Source of the DNA: Minwuiaceae bacterium
GTDB taxonomy: Bacteria > Pseudomonadota > Alphaproteobacteria > Minwuiales > Minwuiaceae
Assembly (NCBI GenBank): GCA_028278525.1
Contig: JANQEE010000067.1
Location: forward strand, 1-36,537
DNA length: 36,537 nucleotides
Direction: 5' to 3'
The translations under genes and the position numbers were made by a program. Positions 26,746 to 35,928 of the stretch are shown here, piece after piece. The notes below the pieces were generated by a model. It had not been told where the DNA came from and did not search any database. It saw nothing but the letters and a program-made list of their open reading frames with translations. Within the stretch, counting starts at the first letter, position 1. Every line of letters begins with the position of its first letter.

Positions 26746-27333
26746 ATGAACAGAGGCGTTAGCACCCAAGTCGAGTTGCTCGATCAGTTTGAAGACGACG
26801 ACCTGGAAGCCCTTTGCGAAGCCACCAACCAGGCGATCCTCGACGGCAACGGCTTCGGCTGGCTGAAGCCGCCGCGGCGCGCCGTGCTGGAGAGCTATTG
26901 GAAGGGCGTGCTGCTGGTGCCTGAGCGGGAACTGTACGTCGCACGCCTGGACGGTCAGATCGTCGGCTCGGCGCAACTGGTCAAACCGGCGCGCAACAAC
27001 GAAGCCCGCGCCCATGTGGCCGAACTGTCGACGTTTTTCGTGGCGCCGTGGGCGCGCGGGCTGGGCCTGGCGCGTGGGCTGCTGCGCGCGGTCGAGGACG
27101 CGGCGCGGGCGCATGGCTTCCAGATCATCGATCTCGACGTGCGGGCCAGTCAGGCGGCCGCTATCCAGCTTTACGAGGAAGCCGGCTTCGAACGCTGGGC
27201 GATCAAGCCGAAATACGCCCGGGTCGACGACCAGTATGTCGACGGCTACTTCTACACGCTGGATCTCTCCAAACCGGCCAAGGCGCGGGCCCGGCGCCGC
27301 AACGAGGCAGCCGCGGCCGAGCCCACGGCGTGA
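26746..27333 (+). CDS. GNAT-family N-acetyltransferase in the his cluster
   Basis: A 195-residue protein with a GNAT acetyl-CoA binding core: [21 protein letters not shown] matches motif A (the R/Q-x-x-G-x-G/A loop appears as RGLGLA), followed by [23 protein letters not shown], a typical motif B. The C terminus is basic and Ala-rich. The ATG at 26746 follows GGGGGGA. The stop overlaps the hisA start (GTGA), so it is co-translated with histidine genes. Acceptor substrate unknown; it could modify a protein or a small amine. Confidence 0.9.
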   Translation: MNRGVSTQVELLDQFEDDDLEALCEATNQAILDGNGFGWLKPPRRAVLESYWKGVLLVPERELYVARLDGQIVGSAQLVKPARNNEARAHVAELSTFFVAPWARGLGLARGLLRAVEDAARAHGFQIIDLDVRASQAAAIQLYEEAGFERWAIKPKYARVDDQYVDGYFYTLDLSKPAKARARRRNEAAAAEPTA

Positions 27334-28049
27334 ACCTCTACCCCGCGATCGACCTGAAGGACGGTAACTGCGTCCGGCTGCTGCGCGGCGACATGGCTGA
27401 GGCCACGGTGTTCAACGACGATCCGGCGGCGCAGGCCCGGGCGTTCGCGGCGGCCGGCTTCAAATGGCTGCACCTGGTCGACCTGAACGGCGCCTTCGCC
27501 GGCCAGCCGGTCAACGGCGCCGCGGTCGAGGCGATCGTCGGCGCGATCGACATTCCCTGTCAGTTGGGCGGCGGCATTCGCGACCTCGCCACCATCGAGC
27601 AATGGCTGGAGAAAGGCGTCAGCCGGGTGATCCTGGGCACGCTGGCGGTGCGCGACCCGGATCTGGTCAAGGAGGCCTGCCGCCGGTTTTCCGGCCGCGT
27701 GGCGCTCGGCATCGACGCGCGGGACGGCCGCGTGGCGGTGGAGGGCTGGGCCGAGCAGTCGGATATCGAGGCGGTCGATCTGGCGCGGCGTTTCGAGGAT
27801 GCCGGCGCCGCGGCCATCATCTACACGGATATCGACCGCGACGGGGCCATGCAGGGGGTCAATGCCAAGGCCACGGCGGCGCTGGCGCGGGCCGTGTCGA
27901 CGCCGGTGATCGCGTCCGGCGGCGTGTCGTCCCTCGCCGATCTGAGTACCTTGGCGGCGGCGGCCGGCGTCGAAGGTGCCATTATCGGCCGCGCGCTATA
28001 CGATGGCAGCATCGATCCCAAACAGGCCCTGGACCTGGTCGCCGCCTGA
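27330..28049 (+). CDS. hisA: ProFAR isomerase (phosphoribosylformimino-AICAR ribotide isomerase)
   Basis: Fourth step of histidine synthesis, an Amadori rearrangement in a TIM barrel. The 239-residue protein begins with GTG at 27330 ([11 protein letters not shown], with D8 catalytic), keeps LGGGIRD and the second catalytic Asp region [12 protein letters not shown]. It overlaps the acetyltransferase stop by four bases and ends 1 bp before hisF. Confidence 0.96.
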   Translation: MNLYPAIDLKDGNCVRLLRGDMAEATVFNDDPAAQARAFAAAGFKWLHLVDLNGAFAGQPVNGAAVEAIVGAIDIPCQLGGGIRDLATIEQWLEKGVSRVILGTLAVRDPDLVKEACRRFSGRVALGIDARDGRVAVEGWAEQSDIEAVDLARRFEDAGAAAIIYTDIDRDGAMQGVNAKATAALARAVSTPVIASGGVSSLADLSTLAAAAGVEGAIIGRALYDGSIDPKQALDLVAA

Positions 28050-28050
28050 C

Positions 28051-28809
28051 ATGCTGAAAGCCCGCGTTATCCCCTGCCTGGACGTCAAGGACGGCCGCGT
28101 CGTCAAGGGCGTGAACTTCGTCGACCTGCGCGACGCGGGCGACCCGGTCGAGCAGGCGAAGCTGTACGACGAGCAGGGCGCCGACGAGCTGTGCTTCCTG
28201 GACATCACCGCCAGCCACGAGAACCGCGACATCATTTTCGACGTGGTCGCGCGGACGGCCGAGCAGTGCTTCATGCCGCTGACGGTCGGCGGCGGCATCC
28301 GCTCGGTGGAGGATGTGCGCAAGCTGTTGCTGGCTGGGGCTGACAAGACCTCGATCAACACCGCCGCCGTCGACCGGCCGGAGCTGGTCCGCGAGGCGGC
28401 CGAGAAGTTCGGCACCCAATGCATCGTTGTCGCGATCGACGCCAAGGCGACCGGGCCGGGCAAGTGGGAGGTGTTCACCCACGGCGGCCGCACCGCCACC
28501 GGCCTGGATGCGGTGGCCTGGGCGGAACGCATGGCCGAACTCGGCGCCGGCGAAATCCTGCTGACCTCGATGGACCGCGACGGCACCCGCGCGGGGTTCG
28601 ACGTCGACCTGACGCGCGCCATCGCCGACGCGGTGCCGATTCCGGTGATCGCCTCGGGCGGCGTCGGCACGCTGGACCATCTGGTCGCCGGCGTGCGCGA
28701 CGGTCACGCCAACGCAGTGCTGGCGGCCTCGATCTTCCATTTCGGCGAATATTCGATCCATCAGGCCAAGACGCATATGCAGGCGGCCGGCATCCCTATG
28801 CGGGTCTGA
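28051..28809 (+). CDS. hisF: Imidazole glycerol phosphate synthase, cyclase subunit
   Basis: Fifth step of histidine synthesis: with HisH it makes imidazole glycerol phosphate and AICAR. The 252-residue TIM barrel shows D11 (IPCLDVKDG), [11 protein letters not shown], and D175 in [10 protein letters not shown]. The ATG at 28051 follows the hisA stop by one base. Sequence related to hisA by ancient duplication, as expected. Confidence 0.97.
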   Translation: MLKARVIPCLDVKDGRVVKGVNFVDLRDAGDPVEQAKLYDEQGADELCFLDITASHENRDIIFDVVARTAEQCFMPLTVGGGIRSVEDVRKLLLAGADKTSINTAAVDRPELVREAAEKFGTQCIVVAIDAKATGPGKWEVFTHGGRTATGLDAVAWAERMAELGAGEILLTSMDRDGTRAGFDVDLTRAIADAVPIPVIASGGVGTLDHLVAGVRDGHANAVLAASIFHFGEYSIHQAKTHMQAAGIPMRV

Positions 28810-28818
28810 GGCGGCCGG

Positions 28819-29334
28819 GTGGCGACGCTCCTGCTGCTGCGGCACGCCAAATCGGCCTGGGGCCAGCCCGAGCTGCAGGACCACGACCGGCCGCTGGACG
28901 AGCGCGGCGAGCGCGCCGCCCTGGTGATGGGCGAATATATTCGTCAGCGGCGCCGGGAGCCGGACATGGTGCTTTGCTCCTCCGCGCGCCGGGCGCGGCA
29001 GACCTGGGGGCGGGTGCAGGACCGTCTGACGACAGAACCGCAAGTGGCCGTCGAGTCGGGACTTTACCTTTGCGGCTGGCCGGCTTTGCTGGAGCGGCTG
29101 CAGCGGTTGGACAGGTCCGTTTCCCGCGCGATGCTGGTCGCGCACAATCCCGACCTGCAGGACCTGGCGCTCAGCCTGGTCGCGGAAGGGCCCGCCGACG
29201 ATCTCGCCGCCCTCTCGCGCAAGTTTCCGACGGCCGGACTGGCTGTCTTGACTTACGAGGGCACTGATTGGACAAGACTGGAGCGCGGCTCGGCCAATCT
29301 GGAACGGTTCGTCGCGCCGAAACAATTGGTTTGA
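28819..29334 (+). CDS. SixA-type histidine phosphatase
   Basis: A 171-residue protein of the phosphoglycerate mutase-like histidine phosphatase superfamily. The catalytic RHAKSAW motif is at the N terminus, with SSARRARQTW in the middle and the second histidine in LVAHNPDLQDL. SixA proteins remove phosphate from phosphohistidine in HPt domains, but many relatives have other substrates. Start is GTG at 28819. It lies between hisF and hisE on the same strand. Confidence 0.88.
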   Translation: MATLLLLRHAKSAWGQPELQDHDRPLDERGERAALVMGEYIRQRRREPDMVLCSSARRARQTWGRVQDRLTTEPQVAVESGLYLCGWPALLERLQRLDRSVSRAMLVAHNPDLQDLALSLVAEGPADDLAALSRKFPTAGLAVLTYEGTDWTRLERGSANLERFVAPKQLV

Positions 29335-29370
29335 GCGACGTTAGCCCGCTGTCAGGTGGAGACCAGAATA

Positions 29371-29685
29371 GTGCCGCAAGACAATGACGAAACGGTCGTG
29401 GATCGCCTGTACCGGGTGATCGAGCAGCGCCGTGTGGAGCGGCCGGCCGGCTCCTACACCACCAAGCTGTTCGATGACGGGCGCGCCCGGATCGCCCAGA
29501 AGGTCGGCGAAGAGGCGGTGGAGACGGTGATCGCCGCGATGGCCGACAACAAGGCGGAAGCCGTGACCGAAAGCGCCGACCTGATCTACCACCTGCTGGT
29601 GCTGTGGTCGGATTTGGGGATCGACCCGGACGAGATCTGGCGTGAGTTGGAAGGCCGCGAGAAACACGGACGGCAGTCCGACTAA
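29371..29685 (+). CDS. hisE: Phosphoribosyl-ATP pyrophosphatase
   Basis: Second step of histidine synthesis, hydrolysis of phosphoribosyl-ATP to phosphoribosyl-AMP. The 104-residue protein has the MazG-like helices and the block KLFDDGRARIAQKVGEEAVE, with metal-binding acids. I chose the GTG at 29371, which has GGTGGAG nine bases upstream; an in-frame GTG at 29356 would add five residues. The length matches stand-alone HisE. Confidence 0.94.
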   Translation: MPQDNDETVVDRLYRVIEQRRVERPAGSYTTKLFDDGRARIAQKVGEEAVETVIAAMADNKAEAVTESADLIYHLLVLWSDLGIDPDEIWRELEGREKHGRQSD

Positions 29686-29700
29686 ATCAGGGAGACCAGT

Positions 29701-30072
29701 GTGAGTTACGACACCGACAATGTTTTCGCCAAGATCCTGCGCAACGAGCTGCCGAGCAAGCGCGTCTACGAGGACGAGCATGCGCTGGCCTTCCACGACA
29801 TCAACCCGGCGACCCCGGTGCATATACTGGTCATCCCGAAGGGCGAGTACGTCGATTACGACCATTTTCTGGAGAATGCGTCGGCGGAGGAGATCGTCGG
29901 GTTCTTCAAGGCGGTACGCCATGTGGCGCGGGAAATGGGCGTGAACGAGGACGGCTATCGGCTGGTCACCAACAAGGGTGAACGCGCCGGCCAGATCGTG
30001 TTTCACTTCCATGTGCATATCTTCGGCGGACGGCCGCTTGGCGGGATGATCAAGCGGGTGAAGGAAGAGTAG
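29701..30072 (+). CDS. HIT-family (HinT-like) nucleotide-binding protein
   Basis: A 123-residue purine nucleoside phosphoramidase-like protein. The histidine triad is H102-x-H104-x-H106 in FHFHVHIFGG, with HILVIPKGEYVDYDHF upstream. HinT enzymes hydrolyse AMP-lysine or similar adenosine phosphoramidates. The GTG start at 29701 has GGGAG upstream, 15 bp after hisE; placement after hisE is frequent in alphaproteobacteria. Confidence 0.94.
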   Translation: MSYDTDNVFAKILRNELPSKRVYEDEHALAFHDINPATPVHILVIPKGEYVDYDHFLENASAEEIVGFFKAVRHVAREMGVNEDGYRLVTNKGERAGQIVFHFHVHIFGGRPLGGMIKRVKEE

Positions 30073-30094
30073 GGGCACCGGCCACTACGCGAGA

Positions 30095-30248
30095 GCCCTC
30101 GCCCCCTTTTAGGGGGAGAGGGTTGGGTGAGGGGGTGACATCTCTCCGCCCGCGGTGTGTTGATAGATGGGTGATCTTTCCAGATTGCTGCTCTGCCCGA
30201 CGACCCCCCTCACCCTGACCCTCTCCCCCCGCAAGCGTGGGGAGAGGG
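30095..30248. repeat. Composite palindromic repeat, copy B
   Basis: A 154-bp element between the convergent HIT and cyclase genes. Its left unit (30095-30137) matches the left unit of copy A almost base for base (GCCCTCGCCCCCTTTT, then AGGGGGAGAGGGTTGGG). Its right unit (30203-30248) matches the right unit of copy A (CCCCCCTCACCCTGACC, then a hairpin with GCAAGC at the tip). The central 65 bp is unlike that of copy A and shorter. Confidence 0.8.
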
Positions 30249-30271
30249 AAATGACGCCGCGTTGTGTTGCT

Positions 30272-31987
30272 CTAACCCGTCTTCGCCCTGCGCCGGCCTC
30301 TGCCATGCGCCGGCGTGTCCGGCAGTTCCATGGCGTCGTCGAAAACGTAGACGGTCATTGGTTCGGTGCGGCCGCGGACTTCCAACTGGCGTTCGGGGTT
30401 GCCGCTTAGGTCGGTGCCGGCGCGGTCGGCGACCTGTTTGGAGACGACCAACTGGCTGCCGAATTCCTTGTTGGCGGTTTCCAGGCGGCTGGCGGTGTTG
30501 ACCGCGTCGCCGATAGCGGTGATCGAGACCGCCGCGGCGTAGCCCATCTCGCCGACGATGACGTGGCCGATATGGATGCCGATGCCGATCCGCATCGGCT
30601 CCGGCAAATCGCTCTTCAGGTCCTCGTTCATTTTCTCCAGGGCGGCGGACATGCGCCGGGCCGCCTCCAGCGCGTCGCGGCAGCCCTGTTCCGCGCCCTG
30701 CTCCAGGCCGAACAGCGCCATCACGCCGTCGCCGATGAACTTGTCCAGCTTGCCGTTCGCCTGTTCGATCGCGTTGCCCATGTAGCGGAAGTACTGGTTG
30801 ATCACGAACACCACGTCGTAGGGCAGCTTCTGTTCGGAGAACTTGGTGAAGGAACGAAGGTCGGCAAACAGGATGGCGATCTCACGTTCCGTGCCCTGCA
30901 AATAGGACGGCCGGCGGAACCCGTCTTTCGGGGCGGCGCCGGGCGGCAGCAACGGCACGACGGACAGGTCGGCCGTCGGGACCAACTGGCAGGCAAGGCG
31001 TACGCCGTCAGGCGCGCCGACGCGGCGCAGGACCTTCTGCTCTTCCTCGCTGGCATCAGGCAGCGTGGCGAAACCGTCCGCGACGCGCACCCGGCAGGTT
31101 GAGCAGCGCCCCCGCCCGCCGCAGACCGACGCATGGGGGATGCCGTTCTGGCGGCTGGCCTCCAGCACGGTGGTCCCCGGCTGGATGGTGACCCGGCGGC
31201 CATCCGGGTAGGTGACGTTTAAAAGACCGCGGCTGCGTTCGATTGCATAATGCATGGCGCGGCCGGCGCCGAACAGGCCGAGAAACGCGGCCATTGCCCA
31301 AAGCGCCGTGTCGCGGGTCTGGTAGGCCCAGGCGGCCGCTTCCTCCGGCAGATTCAGGTCGGCCCAGAAGCGGTCGCGGAAGGCGGGGTCCTGCCATAAT
31401 GCCTCCACCTCGCGGCCGCCGGCGACGAAGCCGAGCAGGCCGAGCACCGGGAACAGCAGGGCCAGTGTGTACAGATGCACGACGAGCCGTGGATACCAGG
31501 GCTTCAGCCTGAGCCAGTAGTGAATGCCGATGCAGCCGTGCGCCCAGGCGATCAGGGTCACGGCCGACTGCTTGACGCCCTCCAGCGGATCGGCGACCCA
31601 AATCGACATCAGCACCCAGGTGTAGGAATCGTCGATGCCGAAGCGTTCGTGCAGAAGGCGGTTTGCAATCACATGCAGGACGATCAGCGGCGGGATCGCC
31701 AGGCCGGAGAGCAGTTGCAGGACTTCGCCCGCGCCGATGCCGCGCAGGGTGCGGCGGCGGTAGAGGGCATGCATCACCAGGGCGACGTGAACCACGATGC
31801 CGCCGAGCAGCGCGACGGTGCCGATTGGATTGCGCCAGACGGTTAGGAAAACGGTGCGTCCGACTTCCATCGCCTGAAGGGAAATCAGGCCGAGCGCGTG
31901 GTTGGCCAGGTGCATGGCCAGGAAGGCGAACAGCACCAGGCCGCTCGCCAGACGCATGCGGTTCAACAGGTTCTGATTGGCGCGCAT
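30272..31987 (-). CDS. Membrane adenylate cyclase with SdhC-like and [2Fe-2S] ferredoxin domains
   Basis: A 571-residue three-part protein. Residues 1-250 form a helical membrane domain resembling succinate dehydrogenase cytochrome b, with many histidines in or near helices (H26, H30, H67, H73, H105, H150, H156). Residues about 255-345 are a plant-type ferredoxin domain with C289-x5-C295-x2-C298 and C333. Residues about 365-550 are a class III cyclase domain with metal-binding D376 and D420, K416 and T490 fitting ATP use, and N497/R501. All catalytic residues are present. The ATG at 31987 is 37 bp upstream of the kinase stop. A redox- or haem-controlled cAMP source is plausible (inference); guanylate cyclase is less likely. 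Confidence 0.92.
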   Translation of the reverse strand: MRANQNLLNRMRLASGLVLFAFLAMHLANHALGLISLQAMEVGRTVFLTVWRNPIGTVALLGGIVVHVALVMHALYRRRTLRGIGAGEVLQLLSGLAIPPLIVLHVIANRLLHERFGIDDSYTWVLMSIWVADPLEGVKQSAVTLIAWAHGCIGIHYWLRLKPWYPRLVVHLYTLALLFPVLGLLGFVAGGREVEALWQDPAFRDRFWADLNLPEEAAAWAYQTRDTALWAMAAFLGLFGAGRAMHYAIERSRGLLNVTYPDGRRVTIQPGTTVLEASRQNGIPHASVCGGRGRCSTCRVRVADGFATLPDASEEEQKVLRRVGAPDGVRLACQLVPTADLSVVPLLPPGAAPKDGFRRPSYLQGTEREIAILFADLRSFTKFSEQKLPYDVVFVINQYFRYMGNAIEQANGKLDKFIGDGVMALFGLEQGAEQGCRDALEAARRMSAALEKMNEDLKSDLPEPMRIGIGIHIGHVIVGEMGYAAAVSITAIGDAVNTASRLETANKEFGSQLVVSKQVADRAGTDLSGNPERQLEVRGRTEPMTVYVFDDAMELPDTPAHGRGRRRAKTG

Positions 31988-32024
31988 CGTCGTCGCCTCC
32001 GGCCAGCGCAGCCGGCCAAGCAGG

Positions 32025-33017
32025 TCAGCTAAACGCGTCGGCCATCATAGCGCGCAAATCGGCTTCCGGCCGCGCGCCGAAATGGCTGATGACCTCGGCC
32101 GCCGCCAAACCGCCGGCGACGCCGCAATCGTGCAGCCCGCGCCCCTGGGTGAAGGCGTAGAGGAAACCGCCGGCGTAGAGATCGCCGGCGCCGGTGGTGT
32201 CGACCACACGGTCGACCTTGGCCGCGTCGATCACGTGCACCTCGTCGCCGCTGAGCACGACCGAGCCCTTTTCCGAGCGGGTCAGCGCCACCACCTCGCA
32301 ATGGCCGCGCACCTGCTGCAAGGCGTCGTCGAAATCCTTGGCCTGATACAGCGAGACGATCTCGTCCTCGTTGGCGAACAGCAAGCTGACACGATTCTTG
32401 ACCAGATCCAGGAAGTCCTCGCGGTGGCGGTCGACGCAGAACGGGTCCGACAGGGTCAGCGAGATGCGGCGGTCCGTCTGTTCGCAGACATCCATGGCCT
32501 TGCGAAACGCCGCCTTGCCGCCCGGCGGGTCCCACAGGTAACCCTCCAGATAGGTGACCTTGGCCGCGGCGATGAAATCGGGGTCGACGTCGTCGGCGGT
32601 GATGTTCTGTGCCGCGCCGAGGTAGGAACTCATCGTGCGCTGCGCGTCCGGGGTCACCAGGACCAGGCAGCGCGCCGTTGCCGTGCCGCTTGGGTCGCGG
32701 GCCGTGTCGAATTCGACGCCGAGGGCGGCAATGTCATGGGCGAAGACCTTGCCGAGCTGGTCTTCGGCGATCTTGCCGATGAATCCGGCCTTGCCGCCCA
32801 TGGCGGCGACGCCGGCGATGGTGTTGGCGGCCGATCCCCCGGACATTTCGACGCCCGGCCCCATGCGGCTGTAGATGCGTTCCGCCTGATCGGCGTCGAT
32901 CAGGGTCATGATGCCCTTGTCCAGGCCACTATCGGCAAGAAACGCGTCGTCCGACTGGCTGAGCACGTCGACGAACGCATTGCCGATCCCGATGACGTCG
33001 AGACGCGTATCCGGCAT
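32025..33017 (-). CDS. PfkB-family carbohydrate/adenosine kinase
   Basis: A 330-residue ribokinase-fold kinase. It has GGSAANT (60-66), the substrate-binding N-terminal block VIGIGNAFVDVL, and the PfkB signature DTTGAGDLYAGGF with catalytic D279. Alphaproteobacterial proteins of this type are often called adenosine kinases, but ribokinase-like sugar kinases look similar. The ATG at 33017 has GGAG eight bases upstream. It is divergent from the amidase gene. Confidence 0.92.
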   Translation of the reverse strand: MPDTRLDVIGIGNAFVDVLSQSDDAFLADSGLDKGIMTLIDADQAERIYSRMGPGVEMSGGSAANTIAGVAAMGGKAGFIGKIAEDQLGKVFAHDIAALGVEFDTARDPSGTATARCLVLVTPDAQRTMSSYLGAAQNITADDVDPDFIAAAKVTYLEGYLWDPPGGKAAFRKAMDVCEQTDRRISLTLSDPFCVDRHREDFLDLVKNRVSLLFANEDEIVSLYQAKDFDDALQQVRGHCEVVALTRSEKGSVVLSGDEVHVIDAAKVDRVVDTTGAGDLYAGGFLYAFTQGRGLHDCGVAGGLAAAEVISHFGARPEADLRAMMADAFS

Positions 33018-33149
33018 ATCCGCTACTCCGCTTGAACCCACTGATCCCCGGCGGCGCAGTATAGAGCCGTGGGCCGCCGCCACAAGCGCGGCTGTACAAG
33101 CCCGCGCACCTCCCCCACACTGGCGCCGGGCGACGGGAGACACAGTCCG

Positions 33150-34568
33150 ATGAACGAGTTGATTAAACTGACCGCGCGGGACGCGGTGTCGAAGCTGCGC
33201 GCGAAAGAGATTACGCCGCTGGACCTGATCGATGCCGCGGAAGCGCGGATTGCGGAGACCGACGGCGCGATCAACGCCATGCCGACGCTTTGCCTGGACC
33301 GAGCGCGCGACCATGCGAAACGGATCATGGCCGAGCCCGCGGCGGAAACCGGCCGCGGCGACCTGCACGGCCTGCCGATCGCCGTGAAAGACCTGAACGA
33401 CGTGGCCGGCGTGCGCACCACGTTCGGCTCGCCGATCTTCGCCGACAACGTGTCAGAGCGGTCCGACATCATGGTGACGCAGCTTGAATCCAAGGGCGCT
33501 GTGGTGATCGGCAAGTCGAACACGCCGGAATTCGGCGCCGGCGCCAACACCTTCAACGAGGTTTTCGGCACCACGAAGAATCCATGGGACACCGGCACCA
33601 CCTGCGGCGGCTCGTCCGGCGGGTCGGCGGCGGCGCTGGCGGCCGGGCAGGTCTGGCTGGCGACGGGCAGCGACCTGGGCGGCTCGCTCCGCATTCCGGC
33701 GAGCTTCTGCGGCGTGGTCGGGCTGCGACCGAGCCCCGGCCGGGTGGCGCACGCGCCGAGCGCCATGCCGTTCGATACCATGCCGGTGAACGGGCCCATG
33801 GGACGCACGGTCGGCGACGTGGCCCTGATGCTGGATGCCCAGGCGGGCCAACACCGCGACGATCCGCTGTCGCTGCCGCCGCCGGACCGGCCATTTGTCG
33901 ACGCGGTGGACGAGCCGCTGGCGCCGAAACGCGTGGCGTTCAGCGCGGATCTTGGGATCGCGCCGGTCGATAGCGAGGTGCACGAGATCTGCACCGCCGC
34001 GGCGCGGCGCTTCGCCGACATCGGCGCGGCGGTGGAAGGCGACTGCATCGATTTTTCGGACGCCGTCGAGACCTTCCAGACCCTGCGCGCGGCGGCCTTC
34101 GCGGCCAGCAAGGGCCCGCTGCTGGAAGCGCATCGCGACAAGCTGAAGCCGGACGTGATCTGGAACATTGAAAAGGGCCTGGCGCTGAGCCCCGACGATA
34201 TCGGCCGTGCCGAGCGCGCCCGGTCCGCGCTGTTCGCCCGCACCTGCGCGTTCTTCGACTCTTACGACCTGCTGATCTGTCCGACCGTACTGGCGCCGCC
34301 GTTCGATCACCGCAAAGCCTACCTGACGGAGATGAACGGCGTCGCTTTTGACAATTACGTCGATTGGCTGATGCTGACCTTCGTGATTACCTTGACGGTC
34401 TGCCCGACAATCTCCATACCCTGCGGCGTGACGGCGAGCGGACTGCCGGTCGGCCTGCAGATCATGGCGCCGCCCAGGGGCGAGGCGGCGCTGTTGTCCG
34501 CCGCCGCGCTGTTCGAGCAGGCGTACGGACAGACCGATGCGGTACCGGTCGACCCGCGCTGCGGCTGA
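33150..34568 (+). CDS. Amidase (amidase signature family)
   Basis: A 472-residue serine amidase. The Ser-cisSer-Lys triad is visible: K80 in IAVKDLND, S155 in CGGSSGGSAAALAAG and nucleophile S179 in GSDLGGSLRIPASFCG. The sequence GLRPSPGRV follows as in the family. It is not part of a gatCAB set, so a small-molecule amide rather than Glu-tRNA is the likely substrate. Start ATG at 33150 with GGGAGA upstream; substrate unknown. Confidence 0.93.
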   Translation: MNELIKLTARDAVSKLRAKEITPLDLIDAAEARIAETDGAINAMPTLCLDRARDHAKRIMAEPAAETGRGDLHGLPIAVKDLNDVAGVRTTFGSPIFADNVSERSDIMVTQLESKGAVVIGKSNTPEFGAGANTFNEVFGTTKNPWDTGTTCGGSSGGSAAALAAGQVWLATGSDLGGSLRIPASFCGVVGLRPSPGRVAHAPSAMPFDTMPVNGPMGRTVGDVALMLDAQAGQHRDDPLSLPPPDRPFVDAVDEPLAPKRVAFSADLGIAPVDSEVHEICTAAARRFADIGAAVEGDCIDFSDAVETFQTLRAAAFAASKGPLLEAHRDKLKPDVIWNIEKGLALSPDDIGRAERARSALFARTCAFFDSYDLLICPTVLAPPFDHRKAYLTEMNGVAFDNYVDWLMLTFVITLTVCPTISIPCGVTASGLPVGLQIMAPPRGEAALLSAAALFEQAYGQTDAVPVDPRCG

Positions 34569-34592
34569 CCGGTTTGGATGGAGAGGTGATCG

Positions 34593-35279
34593 TTGTTTTC
34601 GGCGTTCTCGAAAGCCTTCGCGCAAGTCTTCGAAGGCCGCTTCCAATCGGTGCTGTGGCGGTCGCTGGCGCTGACCGCCGCGGTATTCGTGGCGCTGGCC
34701 TGGGGATTGTCGGCCCTGCTGCCGACGGTCGCGGTGACCGAATGGGAGTGGGTCAACTGGATCATCGAGATCGGCGCGTTCGGCGTCTTCGCGCTGGTGA
34801 CCTTCATCCTGTTTCCGGCGGTCGCCACCCTGTTCATCGGCGTATTCCTGGACGAGATCGCCGACGCAGTGGAGCAGCGGCACTATCCCACCGACAGGCC
34901 GGGCACCGAAGTGCCGTTTCTGCGGTCGATCGGGCAGAGCCTGCGGTTCACCGCCGTGGTCATCGGCCTGAACATTCTGGTGCTGCCGCTATACATCGTG
35001 ATGATTTGGTTTCCGCCGATAAATATCTTGGTGTTCTATGGACTTAACGGCTATCTTTTGGGTCGCGAATACTTCGAACTCGTCGCCCGCCGGCATGTGA
35101 TCGAAAGCGATGTTTTGGCCCTGCGGCGGAGCTACGGTAGGCGCCTGTTCCTGACCGGTGTGGTGATCGCATTCCTTCTGACGGTACCGATCGTCAACCT
35201 GTTGGCGCCGATTGTTGCGACGGCGGCGATGGTTCATGTATTCAAACGCACGGCGCGGGCCGGCTTCGGGACTGAATAG
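34593..35279 (+). CDS. EI24/CysZ-like membrane protein
   Basis: A 228-residue inner-membrane protein with about four to five hydrophobic helices (near 26-44, 57-85, 118-137, 139-155 and 190-212). The pattern FLDEIADAVEQRHYP after the second helix and the C-terminal FKRTARAGF resemble the EI24/CysZ family; CysZ is a sulfate channel, but that role is not shown for this branch. The start is TTG at 34593, with GGAGAGG six bases upstream. It follows the amidase by 24 bp. Confidence 0.85.
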   Translation: MFSAFSKAFAQVFEGRFQSVLWRSLALTAAVFVALAWGLSALLPTVAVTEWEWVNWIIEIGAFGVFALVTFILFPAVATLFIGVFLDEIADAVEQRHYPTDRPGTEVPFLRSIGQSLRFTAVVIGLNILVLPLYIVMIWFPPINILVFYGLNGYLLGREYFELVARRHVIESDVLALRRSYGRRLFLTGVVIAFLLTVPIVNLLAPIVATAAMVHVFKRTARAGFGTE

Positions 35280-35321
35280 CGACAGACCGGCCGGACGGCG
35301 CGCCGAGTAGGGGAACCCACG

Positions 35322-35909
35322 ATGTTCGGTCGCAAACGAAGCAGCCCGCCCAACATTCCGCAAAGACTGTCGGATTCCGGCGCGACGGGGCCGCAGGCCG
35401 CGTCCCTCAACCCGAGATCACCGCAGGGGGTCAGCATGTCACCTTCCGACGCCGCTTCCAGCACCTTCCGGCCGGAGATCCCGCGCCGCGTCCATACCGA
35501 CATTCCGAACGCGCCGCGCACCGGCGTCAGCGCGCCGGCGACGGAAACGCCGGAGCCGAAGACCATGATCGTCGGCCGCGATATCCTGCTCAACGGCGAG
35601 ATCACGGCCTGCGACCGGCTGGTGGTCGAAGGCCGGGTCGAGGCCGAAATGACCGACACCCACACGATAGAGATCGCCGAAACCGGCCTAGTCAAGGGCA
35701 CAGCCGAAATCGAAGAGGCGGATATCCGCGGCCGCTACGAAGGCAAGCTGACGGTGCGCGGACGCCTGCTGATCCGCGGCACCGGTCTGGTCACGGGCGA
35801 GGTCCGCTACGGCCAATTGGAGGTGGAGCGCGGCGGCCGGGTCTCCGGCGACGTCGATGCCCTGCCCGAGGCGGCGGAAACGGCCGCCGCCGCGCCGGCC
35901 GCCGAATAA
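35322..35909 (+). CDS. Bactofilin
   Basis: A 195-residue cytoskeletal protein of the bactofilin (CcmA/BacA) family, which polymerises without nucleotide and often guides peptidoglycan enzymes. A disordered N-terminal stretch (1-80, Ser/Pro-rich) precedes the right-handed beta-helix core (about 80-180) of short repeats such as LLNGEITACDRLVVEGRVEA, IRGRYEGKLTVRGRLLI and GTGLVTGEVRYGQLEVERGG. A disordered Ala/Glu tail ends it. The ATG at 35322 has GGGGA upstream. Confidence 0.94.
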   Translation: MFGRKRSSPPNIPQRLSDSGATGPQAASLNPRSPQGVSMSPSDAASSTFRPEIPRRVHTDIPNAPRTGVSAPATETPEPKTMIVGRDILLNGEITACDRLVVEGRVEAEMTDTHTIEIAETGLVKGTAEIEEADIRGRYEGKLTVRGRLLIRGTGLVTGEVRYGQLEVERGGRVSGDVDALPEAAETAAAAPAAE

Positions 35910-35928
35910 CCACATCGGGCAATCATCC

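Noticed and set aside
27982..29325. 447-codon minus-strand frame across hisF and the SixA-type gene
   Set aside because: Opposes two recognised genes and shows no coherent domain.
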